Positions 17,527 through 25,383 of a stretch of 49,325 nucleotides of DNA are shown here, piece after piece (within the stretch, counting starts at the first letter, position 1; every line of letters starts with the position of its first letter). Where the stretch lies: contig JAGYNO010000007.1 in NCBI GenBank assembly GCA_018399955.1, positions 1 through 49,325 on the forward strand, given 5' to 3'. A program made the position numbers and the translations under genes. The notes under the pieces were generated by a model, which did no database searches, was not told where the DNA came from, and worked only from the letters and a program-made list of their open reading frames with translations. This DNA is from Halanaerobium sp. GTDB taxonomy: Bacteria > Bacillota > Halanaerobiia > Halanaerobiales > Halanaerobiaceae.

Positions 17527-18723
17527 TTGAGTATGGAAATAGAAGATATTATTAAAAGTGATAAAGATCATTTTATGAATGTTTATAGTGGAAGATATCC
17601 ACTTTTTGCTGATAGAGCAGAAGGTATCACCATTTACAGTAAAGATGGTAAAAGTTATAAGGATTTTTTAGCGGGTATTGGTGTTAACTCAATTGGATAC
17701 AGCAATCAGCGTTTTAAGGATGTTTTAAAAGATCAAATTGATAAAATTATTCACTGTTCAAATTTTTATTATATTGAAGCACAGGCAGAATTAGAAAAAA
17801 TGCTGGCAGAAAACTCCTGCTGTGATAAAGTTTTTTTCGCTAATAGTGGTTCTGAAGCAAATGAGGGTGCTTTAAAACTTGCAAGAAAATATTTTAAGAG
17901 AAAAGGTTTGAAAAAATATGAAACAATTACTGCTGACAAATCTTTTCACGGCAGAACAATGAGCACTGTTACTGCAACCGGACAGGATAAATATAAAAAG
18001 CCATTTACTCCACTACCAGAAGGATTTATTACTGTTCCATTTAATGATTTAGATGCACTTAAAAAAGCTGTTACAGATCAAACAGCTGCTGTCATGCTTG
18101 AACCAATTCAAGGTGAAGGTGGAATTTATCCAGCTGAACAGAAATATTTAGAAGGTGTAAGAGAATTATGTGATCAAAAAGATATTCTCTTAATATTTGA
18201 TGAGGTTCAGTGTGGAATGGGCAGAAGTGGTAAACTATTTGCATATGAACATTATGGAGTAGAACCTGATATAATTTCTTTAGCTAAAGCATTAGGGGGA
18301 GGAGTACCAATCGGTTCATTTATGGCAAAAAAAGAAGTTGCTGATGCATTTGAGCCAGGTGACCACGGCACTACATTTGGTGGTAATCCACTTGCTACAA
18401 GAGCTGCAGTAGAAGTAATGAATATTATGCTTGAAGATGGTTATCTTGAGATGGTTAGAGAAAAGGGTGAATATTTTAGAAATAAATTAGATGGACTTGT
18501 AGAATCAAATGAAAATTTAGTTGAAACTAGAGGTAAGGGATTAATGCTGGCTTTAGAACTTAAGGGAAATCTCTCTGCTAAAAATATTACTCAGGAATTA
18601 TTTGAGAGAGGATTTTTGGTTAATGCAGTAAAAGAACATACACTGAGATTTCTACCACCTTTTGTTGTAAAAAAAGAAGATATAGATTTATTAATAGATA
18701 ATCTTAAAGAGTTAATAATATAA
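17527..18723 (+). CDS. argD: Acetylornithine aminotransferase
   Basis: Class-III PLP aminotransferase that converts N-acetylglutamate semialdehyde to N-acetylornithine. It has the PLP-phosphate region NSGSEANEGALKLARKYF (about 105-122), the aspartate in LIFDEVQCGMGRSG, the Schiff-base lysine in SLAKALGGGVPIGSFMA and the C-terminal THGT-like segment GTTFGGNPLA. The length (399 with the TTG start) is normal. TTG at 17527 sits 6 nt after SD AGGAGG (17515-17520); the ATG at 17533 would have a long 12-nt spacing. It is 33 nt after argB in the same operon. The remaining arginine genes (argJ, argF, argG, argH) are not in the window. Confidence 0.93.
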   Translation: MSMEIEDIIKSDKDHFMNVYSGRYPLFADRAEGITIYSKDGKSYKDFLAGIGVNSIGYSNQRFKDVLKDQIDKIIHCSNFYYIEAQAELEKMLAENSCCDKVFFANSGSEANEGALKLARKYFKRKGLKKYETITADKSFHGRTMSTVTATGQDKYKKPFTPLPEGFITVPFNDLDALKKAVTDQTAAVMLEPIQGEGGIYPAEQKYLEGVRELCDQKDILLIFDEVQCGMGRSGKLFAYEHYGVEPDIISLAKALGGGVPIGSFMAKKEVADAFEPGDHGTTFGGNPLATRAAVEVMNIMLEDGYLEMVREKGEYFRNKLDGLVESNENLVETRGKGLMLALELKGNLSAKNITQELFERGFLVNAVKEHTLRFLPPFVVKKEDIDLLIDNLKELII

Positions 18724-18822
18724 TTTTTTTTAGCAGAATGCTGTAAAAAGAAATTTAAATATTTTTCTGAATTTATAAACTTCAATCATGACAAATTATT
18801 TTATATGAGGATGGTTTTTTAT

Positions 18823-20727
18823 ATGGATAACTTAAAATATATCAAAAATGTTATAGAGAAAGGTAAGAATAACGATACTATTAGAAATTATAGTATTGGA
18901 AGAAATGAATCCTGTCCATGTGGAAGTGGAAAGAAATACAAAAAATGCTGTGCTCGTAATGATCCTGAAAAAAATATTGAAGATTATTTTGCCATGGTAA
19001 AAACTGCAGAAAGTGAAGCCGATATTATAGAAATTCTTAAAAATGCTGTAAAAGACTATCCTGAGGAGCAGACCTTTCTGCTGCCTTTAATTGTCTATTC
19101 ACTTCAGAGCGGTAATTATGATCAGGCAGCACAGTATTTAAAACATGCCTGGCAGTTAATGGAGACTGATCTTGATGAAGCATTTATTTCCCCATTAGTA
19201 AATCTACTCTTGGACGAAGGTAAAATCGAAAAAGCGGAAAAAATAGTGAGAGAATCACTTAAAGCCAAAGGTGAATCTATCCCTTTACTGCTTGCTCTGG
19301 GTGAGGTATATAAAAGAGAAGATAAAATACAGAAGGTTAATGATATTATAGAAAGAGCAATGCAGCTTGATGCAGATAATACTCAGTTAATTATTTTTAG
19401 ATTAGAAACTTTAATGGATATGGATGATGTTGTAAGCTCACTTGCACTTTTTAATAAATACTATGATGATCTAAAAGACTATAAAAATATGCGTGTCATC
19501 GACTTTTTAGATGATTTTATTAAAACACGTTTTAATCTTAAAGAAAATAAAAGGCTTAAGAAAAAAGAAGCATTAGATAAAGCAGTTAAATTGTATAATG
19601 TTTTTCAGCAGATAGATAATCTGAAGCTTAAATCTGATTCTGAAAAGGTTAATGATCTACTCAATAATATAAAAGAACTGCCGCCTCTAAATTCACAGGC
19701 AGCTCTTGATATTTTATCCCGCTACTTAGCAGCAGAATTATATGATGAATTTGAAAAATATGCTGCAAAAATTGCTGAATTTCAAGAAAACAATCCTGAT
19801 TTTTTAAGAATTCTCTATTTAAAAGATTATAATCAGGGGAATATAGGTGAAGCCTCCGAAAAAATAAAAAGAGCTTTTAAATTAGAAAAAGAAAGAAAAG
19901 ATGAGCACTTCCATAACTGGCAGGTAGCATCTGATTATCTGCAGTTCTTAGTAGATAATGGGAGTAATGAAGACTTAAAAGACTTTATAGATGATTTTGA
20001 TAGATTGCTTGATAAATCTGAGAATTTGCTTGCAAACTTAATGATGCTCATTGAAAATGAACAGACAAAAGGTTATCAGAGAAAACTGCTTAATAAACTT
20101 TTGAATTTAATTAATGAAGATAATTTTGAACGGATTTCTGAAAAAGATATATATAATAATATTCTTTTTATTAATCTTGCAGCATTAGATGGAGAAGAAA
20201 CTTTATATAAAGCAGGTACTGATAAAACAACTGAAGATATAGAAAATTTAATTAGAGAAATTGAATCTGTTGATATAATTACTCCAGCTTTAAACTATGC
20301 TAAGTTAAGATTGATGAGATATAAATCAGAGCTTGAAGACGAAGAAAAAGAAAAATTGCTTCAAAGAGTTGAAAAATCAGAAATAGAAAGTTACTTTGAT
20401 GCTGTAGCTTATTATGAAAGTGTTATTCGTTTTGGTGATCCTTCAATAATTATTACAGAAATTCCTCATGGAAATTATTTAGATGATGATTACCTTGATT
20501 TTTACAGATTGGCAGCAGCTTTAAAACTTGGCTATTATGAAATTGGAACAGAAATTTTCCACCGTCAGGTTCTTAAAAAGAGTCAGCAAAATAAGTTGAT
20601 GAGTTATCTGGTTAGACTGCTTAGATATTTTGAAATAGAAGAATTATTGGAACATTTAGAAGCAATGGATGTTAGTGAAGAAATATACAATTATCTAATT
20701 CAACTAGATAAAATATCAAATAATTAA
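18823..20727 (+). CDS. SEC-C motif protein with TPR-like repeats
   Basis: A 634-residue cytoplasmic protein. Near the N-terminus (about 25-42) it has a zinc-binding SEC-C motif, RNESCPCGSGKKYKKCC, as found at the C-terminus of SecA and in many stand-alone proteins. The rest is helical, with several TPR-like pairs (for example LLLALGEVYKREDKIQKVND followed by an aliphatic/aspartate repeat around 130-210), suggesting a protein-binding scaffold. Function is unknown; a role in protein quality control or secretion is a guess from the motif. ATG at 18823 is selected over 18805 and 18811, which lie in or before the weak SD. It stands alone, with no visible operon partner. Confidence 0.7.
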   Translation: MDNLKYIKNVIEKGKNNDTIRNYSIGRNESCPCGSGKKYKKCCARNDPEKNIEDYFAMVKTAESEADIIEILKNAVKDYPEEQTFLLPLIVYSLQSGNYDQAAQYLKHAWQLMETDLDEAFISPLVNLLLDEGKIEKAEKIVRESLKAKGESIPLLLALGEVYKREDKIQKVNDIIERAMQLDADNTQLIIFRLETLMDMDDVVSSLALFNKYYDDLKDYKNMRVIDFLDDFIKTRFNLKENKRLKKKEALDKAVKLYNVFQQIDNLKLKSDSEKVNDLLNNIKELPPLNSQAALDILSRYLAAELYDEFEKYAAKIAEFQENNPDFLRILYLKDYNQGNIGEASEKIKRAFKLEKERKDEHFHNWQVASDYLQFLVDNGSNEDLKDFIDDFDRLLDKSENLLANLMMLIENEQTKGYQRKLLNKLLNLINEDNFERISEKDIYNNILFINLAALDGEETLYKAGTDKTTEDIENLIREIESVDIITPALNYAKLRLMRYKSELEDEEKEKLLQRVEKSEIESYFDAVAYYESVIRFGDPSIIITEIPHGNYLDDDYLDFYRLAAALKLGYYEIGTEIFHRQVLKKSQQNKLMSYLVRLLRYFEIEELLEHLEAMDVSEEIYNYLIQLDKISNN

Positions 20728-20736
20728 ATAAATCAC

Positions 20737-20765
20737 TTGTAAATCAGTTTATTTATTACTATAAT
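20737..20765 (+). promoter_or_regulatory. Promoter of the ECF S-component gene
   Basis: TTGTAA (20737-20742), a 17-bp spacer and perfect TATAAT (20760-20765). The predicted start near 20772 falls just before the first hairpin of the leader. Confidence 0.6.
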
Positions 20766-20773
20766 ATATTTAT

Positions 20774-20873
20774 AACAGCAGGGGCGGGATTCAGTAATGA
20801 GACTGCACCCAATATATGCTGTTAAATACAATTCAAGTATAGTCCACCTGGATCAATGGACTGGGATGGGAGG
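20774..20873 (+). promoter_or_regulatory. Structured leader, candidate riboswitch
   Basis: The roughly 110-nt leader starts with AACAGCA (20774-20780) pairing TGCTGTT (20817-20823), enclosing a GGGG/CCC pair and the hairpin CAGT-AATGAG-ACTG (20792-20805). A second hairpin AGTCCA/TGGACT (20841-20846, 20857-20862) ends 5 nt before the SD GGGAGG (20868-20873). CCACC in its loop could pair with the SD. ECF vitamin transporters are often controlled by riboswitches, but this sequence does not match the TPP, FMN, cobalamin, THF or preQ1 consensus as I remember them. Confidence 0.45.
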
Positions 20874-20881
20874 AAAAGAAA

Positions 20882-21400
20882 ATAAAGCTTAACACAAGAC
20901 AGATCGTAATTGCTGGTATGTTGGGAGCTATTTCTATTATTTTAGGTGCTACAGGATTGGGGTTGATTCCCGTGCCAACTCCGGCCGGACATGTTACAAT
21001 AATGCATCTTCCGGCTATTTTAGGAGGCATAATCGAAGGACCTATAGTAGGACTGCTGATTGGATTAATTTTTGGAGTATTTAGTTTTATAAGAGCAACA
21101 AATCCGATATTTGCAGATCCTTTAATTGCAGTTCTGCCGAGACTATTTATTGGTGTTGCAGCATATTATGTCTATCGTTCAACATTAAAGCTAAATCAGA
21201 ATTTTTCTTTAGCTTTAGCAGGAATTATAGGTACAGCTGTTAACACAGCCGGAGTTTTATCTCTAGCAGTTTACAGAGGTTATCTTCCTAGAAGTGCAGC
21301 ACTTGCTGTTGCTGGTACACATGGAATTCCTGAAGCGATTGTTGCAGCTATTTTTGCAGTTTTGCTTGGTAGAATACTGCTTAATTATCAAAATAAGTAG
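20882..21400 (+). CDS. ECF transporter S component, probable AUA start
   Basis: A membrane-embedded substrate-binding subunit (about 173 residues, five or six helices) that works with a shared EcfA/EcfT energising module encoded elsewhere. The segment GHVTIMHLPAILGGIIEGPIVG and the following FGVFSFI are typical of the ECF S-component family with vitamin-like substrates; which vitamin is unknown. The frame is open upstream of the ATG at 20918 and encodes KLNTRQIVIAG, the usual N-terminus of this family. ATA at 20882 is 8 nt after SD GGGAGG (20868-20873), and after the in-frame stop at 20840 there is no ATG, GTG or TTG before 20918. An AUA start is therefore likely, as in argB. Confidence 0.82.
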   Translation: MKLNTRQIVIAGMLGAISIILGATGLGLIPVPTPAGHVTIMHLPAILGGIIEGPIVGLLIGLIFGVFSFIRATNPIFADPLIAVLPRLFIGVAAYYVYRSTLKLNQNFSLALAGIIGTAVNTAGVLSLAVYRGYLPRSAALAVAGTHGIPEAIVAAIFAVLLGRILLNYQNK

Positions 21401-21463
21401 TTTGAAAACCTATGAAAATCAACTTGGAATAAAATTATATAAAGTTTAATAATAAAAACATCA

Positions 21464-21493
21464 AAAAAAGAAGGCCAAACTGCCTTCTTTTTT
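21464..21493 (+). terminator. Terminator after the ECF S-component gene
   Basis: AAAAAAGAAGGC (21464-21475) pairs with GCCTTCTTTTTT (21482-21493) around the loop CAAACT, with the T tract inside the stem. Confidence 0.9.
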
Positions 21494-21604
21494 GACTTAA
21501 AACACATTTGTAATGTATAATTAATATATAAAGTAGGGAGTAAGAACTGTTATTTTTTTAAATGACAATTAAACTCCATTTCAGGCCTGAAAGGAGGAGT
21601 TAAA

Positions 21605-22342
21605 ATGCAAAACAAGAAAAAAATTAAAGAAGTTCTTGAGAATACAGAAATTCTTATGGAACCTGATGATTTGATTTCGACATCACAAGATACAACACTC
21701 CACTATTTCGTGCTCAGTGAGCCATATTATCTGGCAGAATTTCCAGAAGAAGGACCTGAAACAAAAGTAAGAGAAGGAAGGATCACCTGGGAAAAACCAA
21801 AACTTCTCACACCTGACTATATGATTAATATGAGTGGTTTTAGTGGTGAAGCCAAAAAAGCAATGGAAATGATAGCAAGTGATAATCCTGATCTGGCTGG
21901 TTTGTTATATAAGATGAACTATAAAAAGCAATCTATCAGTACTTTTACTCTTGCTAGAGATATAGAAGAAGCAAAAGATGAGATTGAGGAAGATATGATT
22001 AATGATGAAGATAATTTAACAGTTATTATTAAAGGTGTTGATGAACTCTGGGATGTGTCATTAATGAAATTCATTCAGAGCCTCATGCTAAAAAGTGCAT
22101 ATAAGTCACAACTTCCTTATTATGAAGATAAAGGCTATTTAAGTACTGATGATGAGGGTTATTCTGTAGTAACAAGGAATCTTGAAGGACTTCCTATTGC
22201 TGCAAGTGAAGAAATTGAAAGAATGTTTAAATTGGTAAAAAAAGGAGAAGAAGATCCATCAAAATTAAAACAAGAATTGGATAGATGGGGAGTTTTTGAT
22301 GCTTATCAAGATAGATTTTTTGATCTTTTTAAGGAGGACTGA
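21605..22342 (+). CDS. Unknown acidic protein, first of a pair
   Basis: An unrecognised 245-residue soluble protein with no signal peptide or membrane helix. It begins KKIKEVLENTEILMEPDDLI, has an aromatic-rich segment (LHYFVLSEPYYLAEF), a helical middle and a charged C-terminus (LKQELDRWGVFDAYQDRF). SD AAAGGAGG (21590-21597) is 7 nt before the ATG. The next gene starts 5 nt after its stop and is surely co-transcribed. A PHA-granule- or gas-vesicle-like role was considered because of the coiled-coil partner, but nothing in the sequence supports it. Confidence 0.6.
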   Translation: MQNKKKIKEVLENTEILMEPDDLISTSQDTTLHYFVLSEPYYLAEFPEEGPETKVREGRITWEKPKLLTPDYMINMSGFSGEAKKAMEMIASDNPDLAGLLYKMNYKKQSISTFTLARDIEEAKDEIEEDMINDEDNLTVIIKGVDELWDVSLMKFIQSLMLKSAYKSQLPYYEDKGYLSTDDEGYSVVTRNLEGLPIAASEEIERMFKLVKKGEEDPSKLKQELDRWGVFDAYQDRFFDLFKED

Positions 22343-22347
22343 TAGTT

Positions 22348-22923
22348 TTGAAGAGTGCTTATGAGAAGGCAATGGAAAGAGCCGAGAAATTTTATGATGA
22401 TGATGGTGATAATTCTTTAGAGATTAGAGAAAATCTTAAAGATATTATGGCGCCGTTTTTTAAAGCTAAGATAAATGCAGAAGAACTTTGGGATGAATTA
22501 AAAAATGCTGACGAAAAAGTTCTGGCAGAAGCACAGCTAATGTTGGTTGAATCAATAGGCCTGAGAAATTCTACTGATCAGATTAAAAGACGAAAAGAGG
22601 CTGTGGTTGCTTTAGAATCACTGCGCGAGACAGAAAACAGCAGTTATTTTGAAAAGGCATTTACTCAAGCACAAAGCCTTCAGCAGCAGTATGAAACTCA
22701 AAAGAAACAGTTAGATGAACAGGTTCAGCAGGCATTAAATGGTGCTCAGGGGCAGCAAAATAGCCTGGCTGCACAAGCACAATCTGGCTCAGCTAATGAA
22801 CAAAATAATGGTATGAGCAGTCAGATGCAGCAGCAGCTTGCAAAAAAACTTTCTGATTTTCAGAAAAGTTATAATCAAAGATTTGATAAATTAATTAAAG
22901 AGATAAAAGATCAAATTCAATAA
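22348..22923 (+). CDS. Unknown coiled-coil, glutamine-rich protein, second of a pair
   Basis: An unrecognised 191-residue hydrophilic protein. TTG at 22348 is used because SD AAGGAGG (22331-22337) lies 10 nt upstream, inside the end of the preceding gene. About 110 N-terminal residues are charged helix. Residues 115-175 are glutamine-rich (LQQQYETQKKQLDEQVQQAL, then SSQMQQQLAKKL), and the C-terminus is a coiled coil. It probably forms an oligomer or binds the preceding gene's product. A terminator follows directly. Confidence 0.6.
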   Translation: MKSAYEKAMERAEKFYDDDGDNSLEIRENLKDIMAPFFKAKINAEELWDELKNADEKVLAEAQLMLVESIGLRNSTDQIKRRKEAVVALESLRETENSSYFEKAFTQAQSLQQQYETQKKQLDEQVQQALNGAQGQQNSLAAQAQSGSANEQNNGMSSQMQQQLAKKLSDFQKSYNQRFDKLIKEIKDQIQ

Positions 22924-22977
22924 TTTGTAAAGTATTTTATCATTAAAACTTCTTATATTATTATAATAATTAATTAA

Positions 22978-23002
22978 ATCCGGCTTTATGCCGGTTTTTT
23001 TT
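22978..23002 (+). terminator. Terminator after the unknown gene pair
   Basis: CCGGC (22980-22984), loop TTTAT, GCCGG (22990-22994), then a run of eight T. Confidence 0.88.
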
Positions 23003-23049
23003 ATTTAAAAAAGCAAATATACAGGGAATATAGCATATAACTAGAATTA

Positions 23050-23079
23050 TATATTTAAGATGATAAAATCTTAAATATA
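23050..23079. promoter_or_regulatory. 12-bp inverted repeat upstream of the MscS gene
   Basis: TATATTTAAGAT (23050-23061) and ATCTTAAATATA (23068-23079) are perfectly complementary around GATAAA. It sits 65 nt before the start codon, as an operator or an RNA hairpin; no T tract follows, so it is not a terminator. Confidence 0.4.
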
Positions 23080-23143
23080 GGGGTAATAAAGATCAAAGTC
23101 TGTTTGCATATTATGTGGGCTTACCTCGAGGGGGGGTCAATCA

Positions 23144-24472
23144 ATGTTCGAGTCAGTTCAATTTGAAGAATATCTAAATCTCATAATTACTCAAATAAGA
23201 AATAATATTTTTGTAGTTTCAAATTTAGTTGAGCTTATTATATTTGCTGTAATGACAGCATCAGCCTACTTTTTAAGTGTACTTTTAAATAAAAAAATTG
23301 ACAAATTTCTAATGAAAATAAGAATTCTAAAAGAATCAAAAAGAAAAAGAATTATAAATAAATTACTTTTTCCATTTTTATTGATGATCTTTATCTGGAC
23401 TTATTTTATTATAGCTACAGCTTTTTCTTTACCTGCTGTTATCATAAATATTTTTGGTAATCTTGTGACAGCTTGGTTAATAGTTAAATCAATAACTATG
23501 TTTTTTCCACGTAATAAAATGTTCCGTTTTTTATCACTTATAATCTGGATTATAGCGGCTCTTAGAATATTAAATATTTATCAGGAGACTATTAATTTTT
23601 TAGATGGTCTTGCTTTTACAAGTGGGAATCTACGTATTTCGATTCTTTTAATAACAAAAGTTATAATTATCTTCAGTATATTATTCTGGCTGGCGGGGAA
23701 AATAAGCAAAATTACAAGTAGGAGGATAAATAGAAGTTCTGACTTAACTCCTTCTGTTAAAGTTTTATTGAATAAAATTAGTAAAATTTTAATTTATATA
23801 TCTGCAGCTTTATTTACCCTTAGTGCAGTTGGTGTCAATTTAAGTGCATTTGCTTTTCTTGGTGGTGCTGTTGGTGTTGGTATTGGTTTTGGACTGCAAA
23901 AAATTGTATCTAATTTTATAAGTGGAATAATTATTCTTGCTGATAAATCAATAAAACCTGGAGATATTGTTGAAATAGGTAGTGTTTATGGTTGGGTTAA
24001 AAATTTAGATACAAGATTTGCTTCCATAGTTACAAGATCAGGCAAAGAATATTTAATTCCAAATGAAGATTTTATTACAAAAGAGGTTATAAACTGGTCA
24101 TATAGTGATGATCTGGTCAGGGTAAATGCAGAAGTTGGTGTTTCTTATAATAGTGATTTACGACTTGTTGAAAAACTAATTCTAAATTCTGTTGAAGATA
24201 AAAAAAGGATTTTAGATTCTCCTAAACCAAGATGTATATTATTAGGTTTTGGTGATAATTCAGTTAATTTTGAACTGCACTTTTGGATAAGTGACCCCAG
24301 GAATGGAATCCCCAATATTCGAAGTGAAGTATTATTTTCAATCTGGGATAGTTTTCAAGAACACGATATTGAGATACCTTTTCCACAGAGAGATTATCAT
24401 TTAAAATCTATTTCTGAATCTGTGAGGGAAGATTTAGAAAAATACAGAAAACCAGAACAGAGAGATGAATAA
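23144..24472 (+). CDS. MscS-family mechanosensitive channel
   Basis: A 442-residue channel that releases solutes on hypo-osmotic shock. Several N-terminal hydrophobic helices (from about 25 to 200) are followed by the pore-lining helix with its Gly/Ala pattern (AFLGGAVGVGIGFGLQKIVS, about 240-260) and the beta domain starting ISGIIILADKSIKPGDIVEIG, with TRSGKEYLIPNEDF. The C-terminal alpha/beta domain ends in a charged tail. The longer N-terminus compared with E. coli MscS (286 residues) is common in YnaI/YbiO-like members. SD GAGGGGGG precedes the ATG. For a halophile that accumulates compatible solutes, such a valve fits the sucrose genes further on, though it is not in the same operon. Confidence 0.92.
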   Translation: MFESVQFEEYLNLIITQIRNNIFVVSNLVELIIFAVMTASAYFLSVLLNKKIDKFLMKIRILKESKRKRIINKLLFPFLLMIFIWTYFIIATAFSLPAVIINIFGNLVTAWLIVKSITMFFPRNKMFRFLSLIIWIIAALRILNIYQETINFLDGLAFTSGNLRISILLITKVIIIFSILFWLAGKISKITSRRINRSSDLTPSVKVLLNKISKILIYISAALFTLSAVGVNLSAFAFLGGAVGVGIGFGLQKIVSNFISGIIILADKSIKPGDIVEIGSVYGWVKNLDTRFASIVTRSGKEYLIPNEDFITKEVINWSYSDDLVRVNAEVGVSYNSDLRLVEKLILNSVEDKKRILDSPKPRCILLGFGDNSVNFELHFWISDPRNGIPNIRSEVLFSIWDSFQEHDIEIPFPQRDYHLKSISESVREDLEKYRKPEQRDE

Positions 24473-24632
24473 AATTTATCTTTTTAATAGCTTTACAATA
24501 TTAATGCTGTTTAATATACTTAAATTAACTTAAGATATATAATGATTTTTTAACTAAAGATTCTGCTGATTTTAGTTTTTCAAGCAAATAATTTAATTTC
24601 ATTAAAGCAATAATATTCAAGGAGGTAAATTT

Positions 24633-25184
24633 ATGCAAAAGATATTAATTCCACTTGCAGAGGGTTTTGAGGAGATTGAAGCGGTGACCAATATTGATGT
24701 TCTTAGAAGAGCAGGCTTTAATGTTGTTACTGCAGGGATAGGTAGTAAGAACATTAAAGGAGATCATGGTATAAAAATTGAAACAGATCTTGAAATAAAA
24801 GAAGTGCAAAAAGAAAAAATTACAGATGTTGTTTTACCTGGAGGTATGCCGGGAGCAGCAAATTTAAGAGATAGTTCTGAACTGCTTAAGATTATCAGAA
24901 ATGTAAATGATAGAGGAGGACTCTGTGCTGCTATCTGTGCTGCACCAATGGTGCTTGAAGCAGCCGAAATACTAGAAAATAAGAATGCTACCAGTTACCC
25001 TGGTTTTGATGATCAGATGGAGTCCGCAAATTATAAAAAAGACCGGGTAGTTAAAGATGATAATATAATTACTGGAAGAGGACCAGGAGTTGCTTTAGAA
25101 TTTGCTCTTGAGGTTGTAGAATATTTAGCTGATAAAAGTTCAGCTGATGAGCTTAAAAAGGCCATGTTGTTTAAAAAATGTTAA
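24633..25184 (+). CDS. DJ-1/PfpI-family protein
   Basis: A 183-residue single-domain protein of the DJ-1/YajL/ThiJ branch. It begins KILIPLAEGFEEIEA, carrying the conserved glutamate (about E16), and has the nucleophile-elbow cysteine in AICAAPMVLEA (C102), followed by a GRGPG segment near the C-terminus. Members are described as glyoxalase III or protein/nucleotide deglycases or oxidative-stress sensors, so the exact role is open. SD GGAGG (24620-24624) precedes the ATG. It is monocistronic, with an imperfect hairpin after it shared with the convergent gene. Confidence 0.9.
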   Translation: MQKILIPLAEGFEEIEAVTNIDVLRRAGFNVVTAGIGSKNIKGDHGIKIETDLEIKEVQKEKITDVVLPGGMPGAANLRDSSELLKIIRNVNDRGGLCAAICAAPMVLEAAEILENKNATSYPGFDDQMESANYKKDRVVKDDNIITGRGPGVALEFALEVVEYLADKSSADELKKAMLFKKC

Positions 25185-25247
25185 ATCTTTGTTAAAATTA
25201 TTTTCAATAATATTAGTTATACAGGCTAAATAATTATCAATATACAA

Positions 25248-25300
25248 CTAAAGGTTCTCTAATATCCTCAGTAAAAGACTGAGTATCAGGGAACCTTTAG
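25248..25300. terminator. Two-tier hairpin between convergent genes
   Basis: CTAAAGGTTC (25248-25257) pairs with GAACCTTTAG (25291-25300), and inside them CTCAGT (25267-25272) pairs with ACTGAG (25278-25283). It lies between the DJ-1 gene (+) and the next gene (-). The flanking T tracts are poor on both strands, so a terminator role is likely but not certain. Confidence 0.5.
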
Positions 25301-25383
25301 ATTATTACTATAATTTAGAGTAGAGTCGTATAAAATAATTATCATTTCTTTTTAATCAAATTAAGAGTTTAACTCGAACAAAT

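Noticed and set aside
20774-20873. Leader as a THF, TPP, FMN, preQ1 or cobalamin riboswitch
   Set aside because: None of the remembered consensus blocks (for example CTGAGA with ACCTGA for TPP) is present; it is left as a candidate of unknown class.
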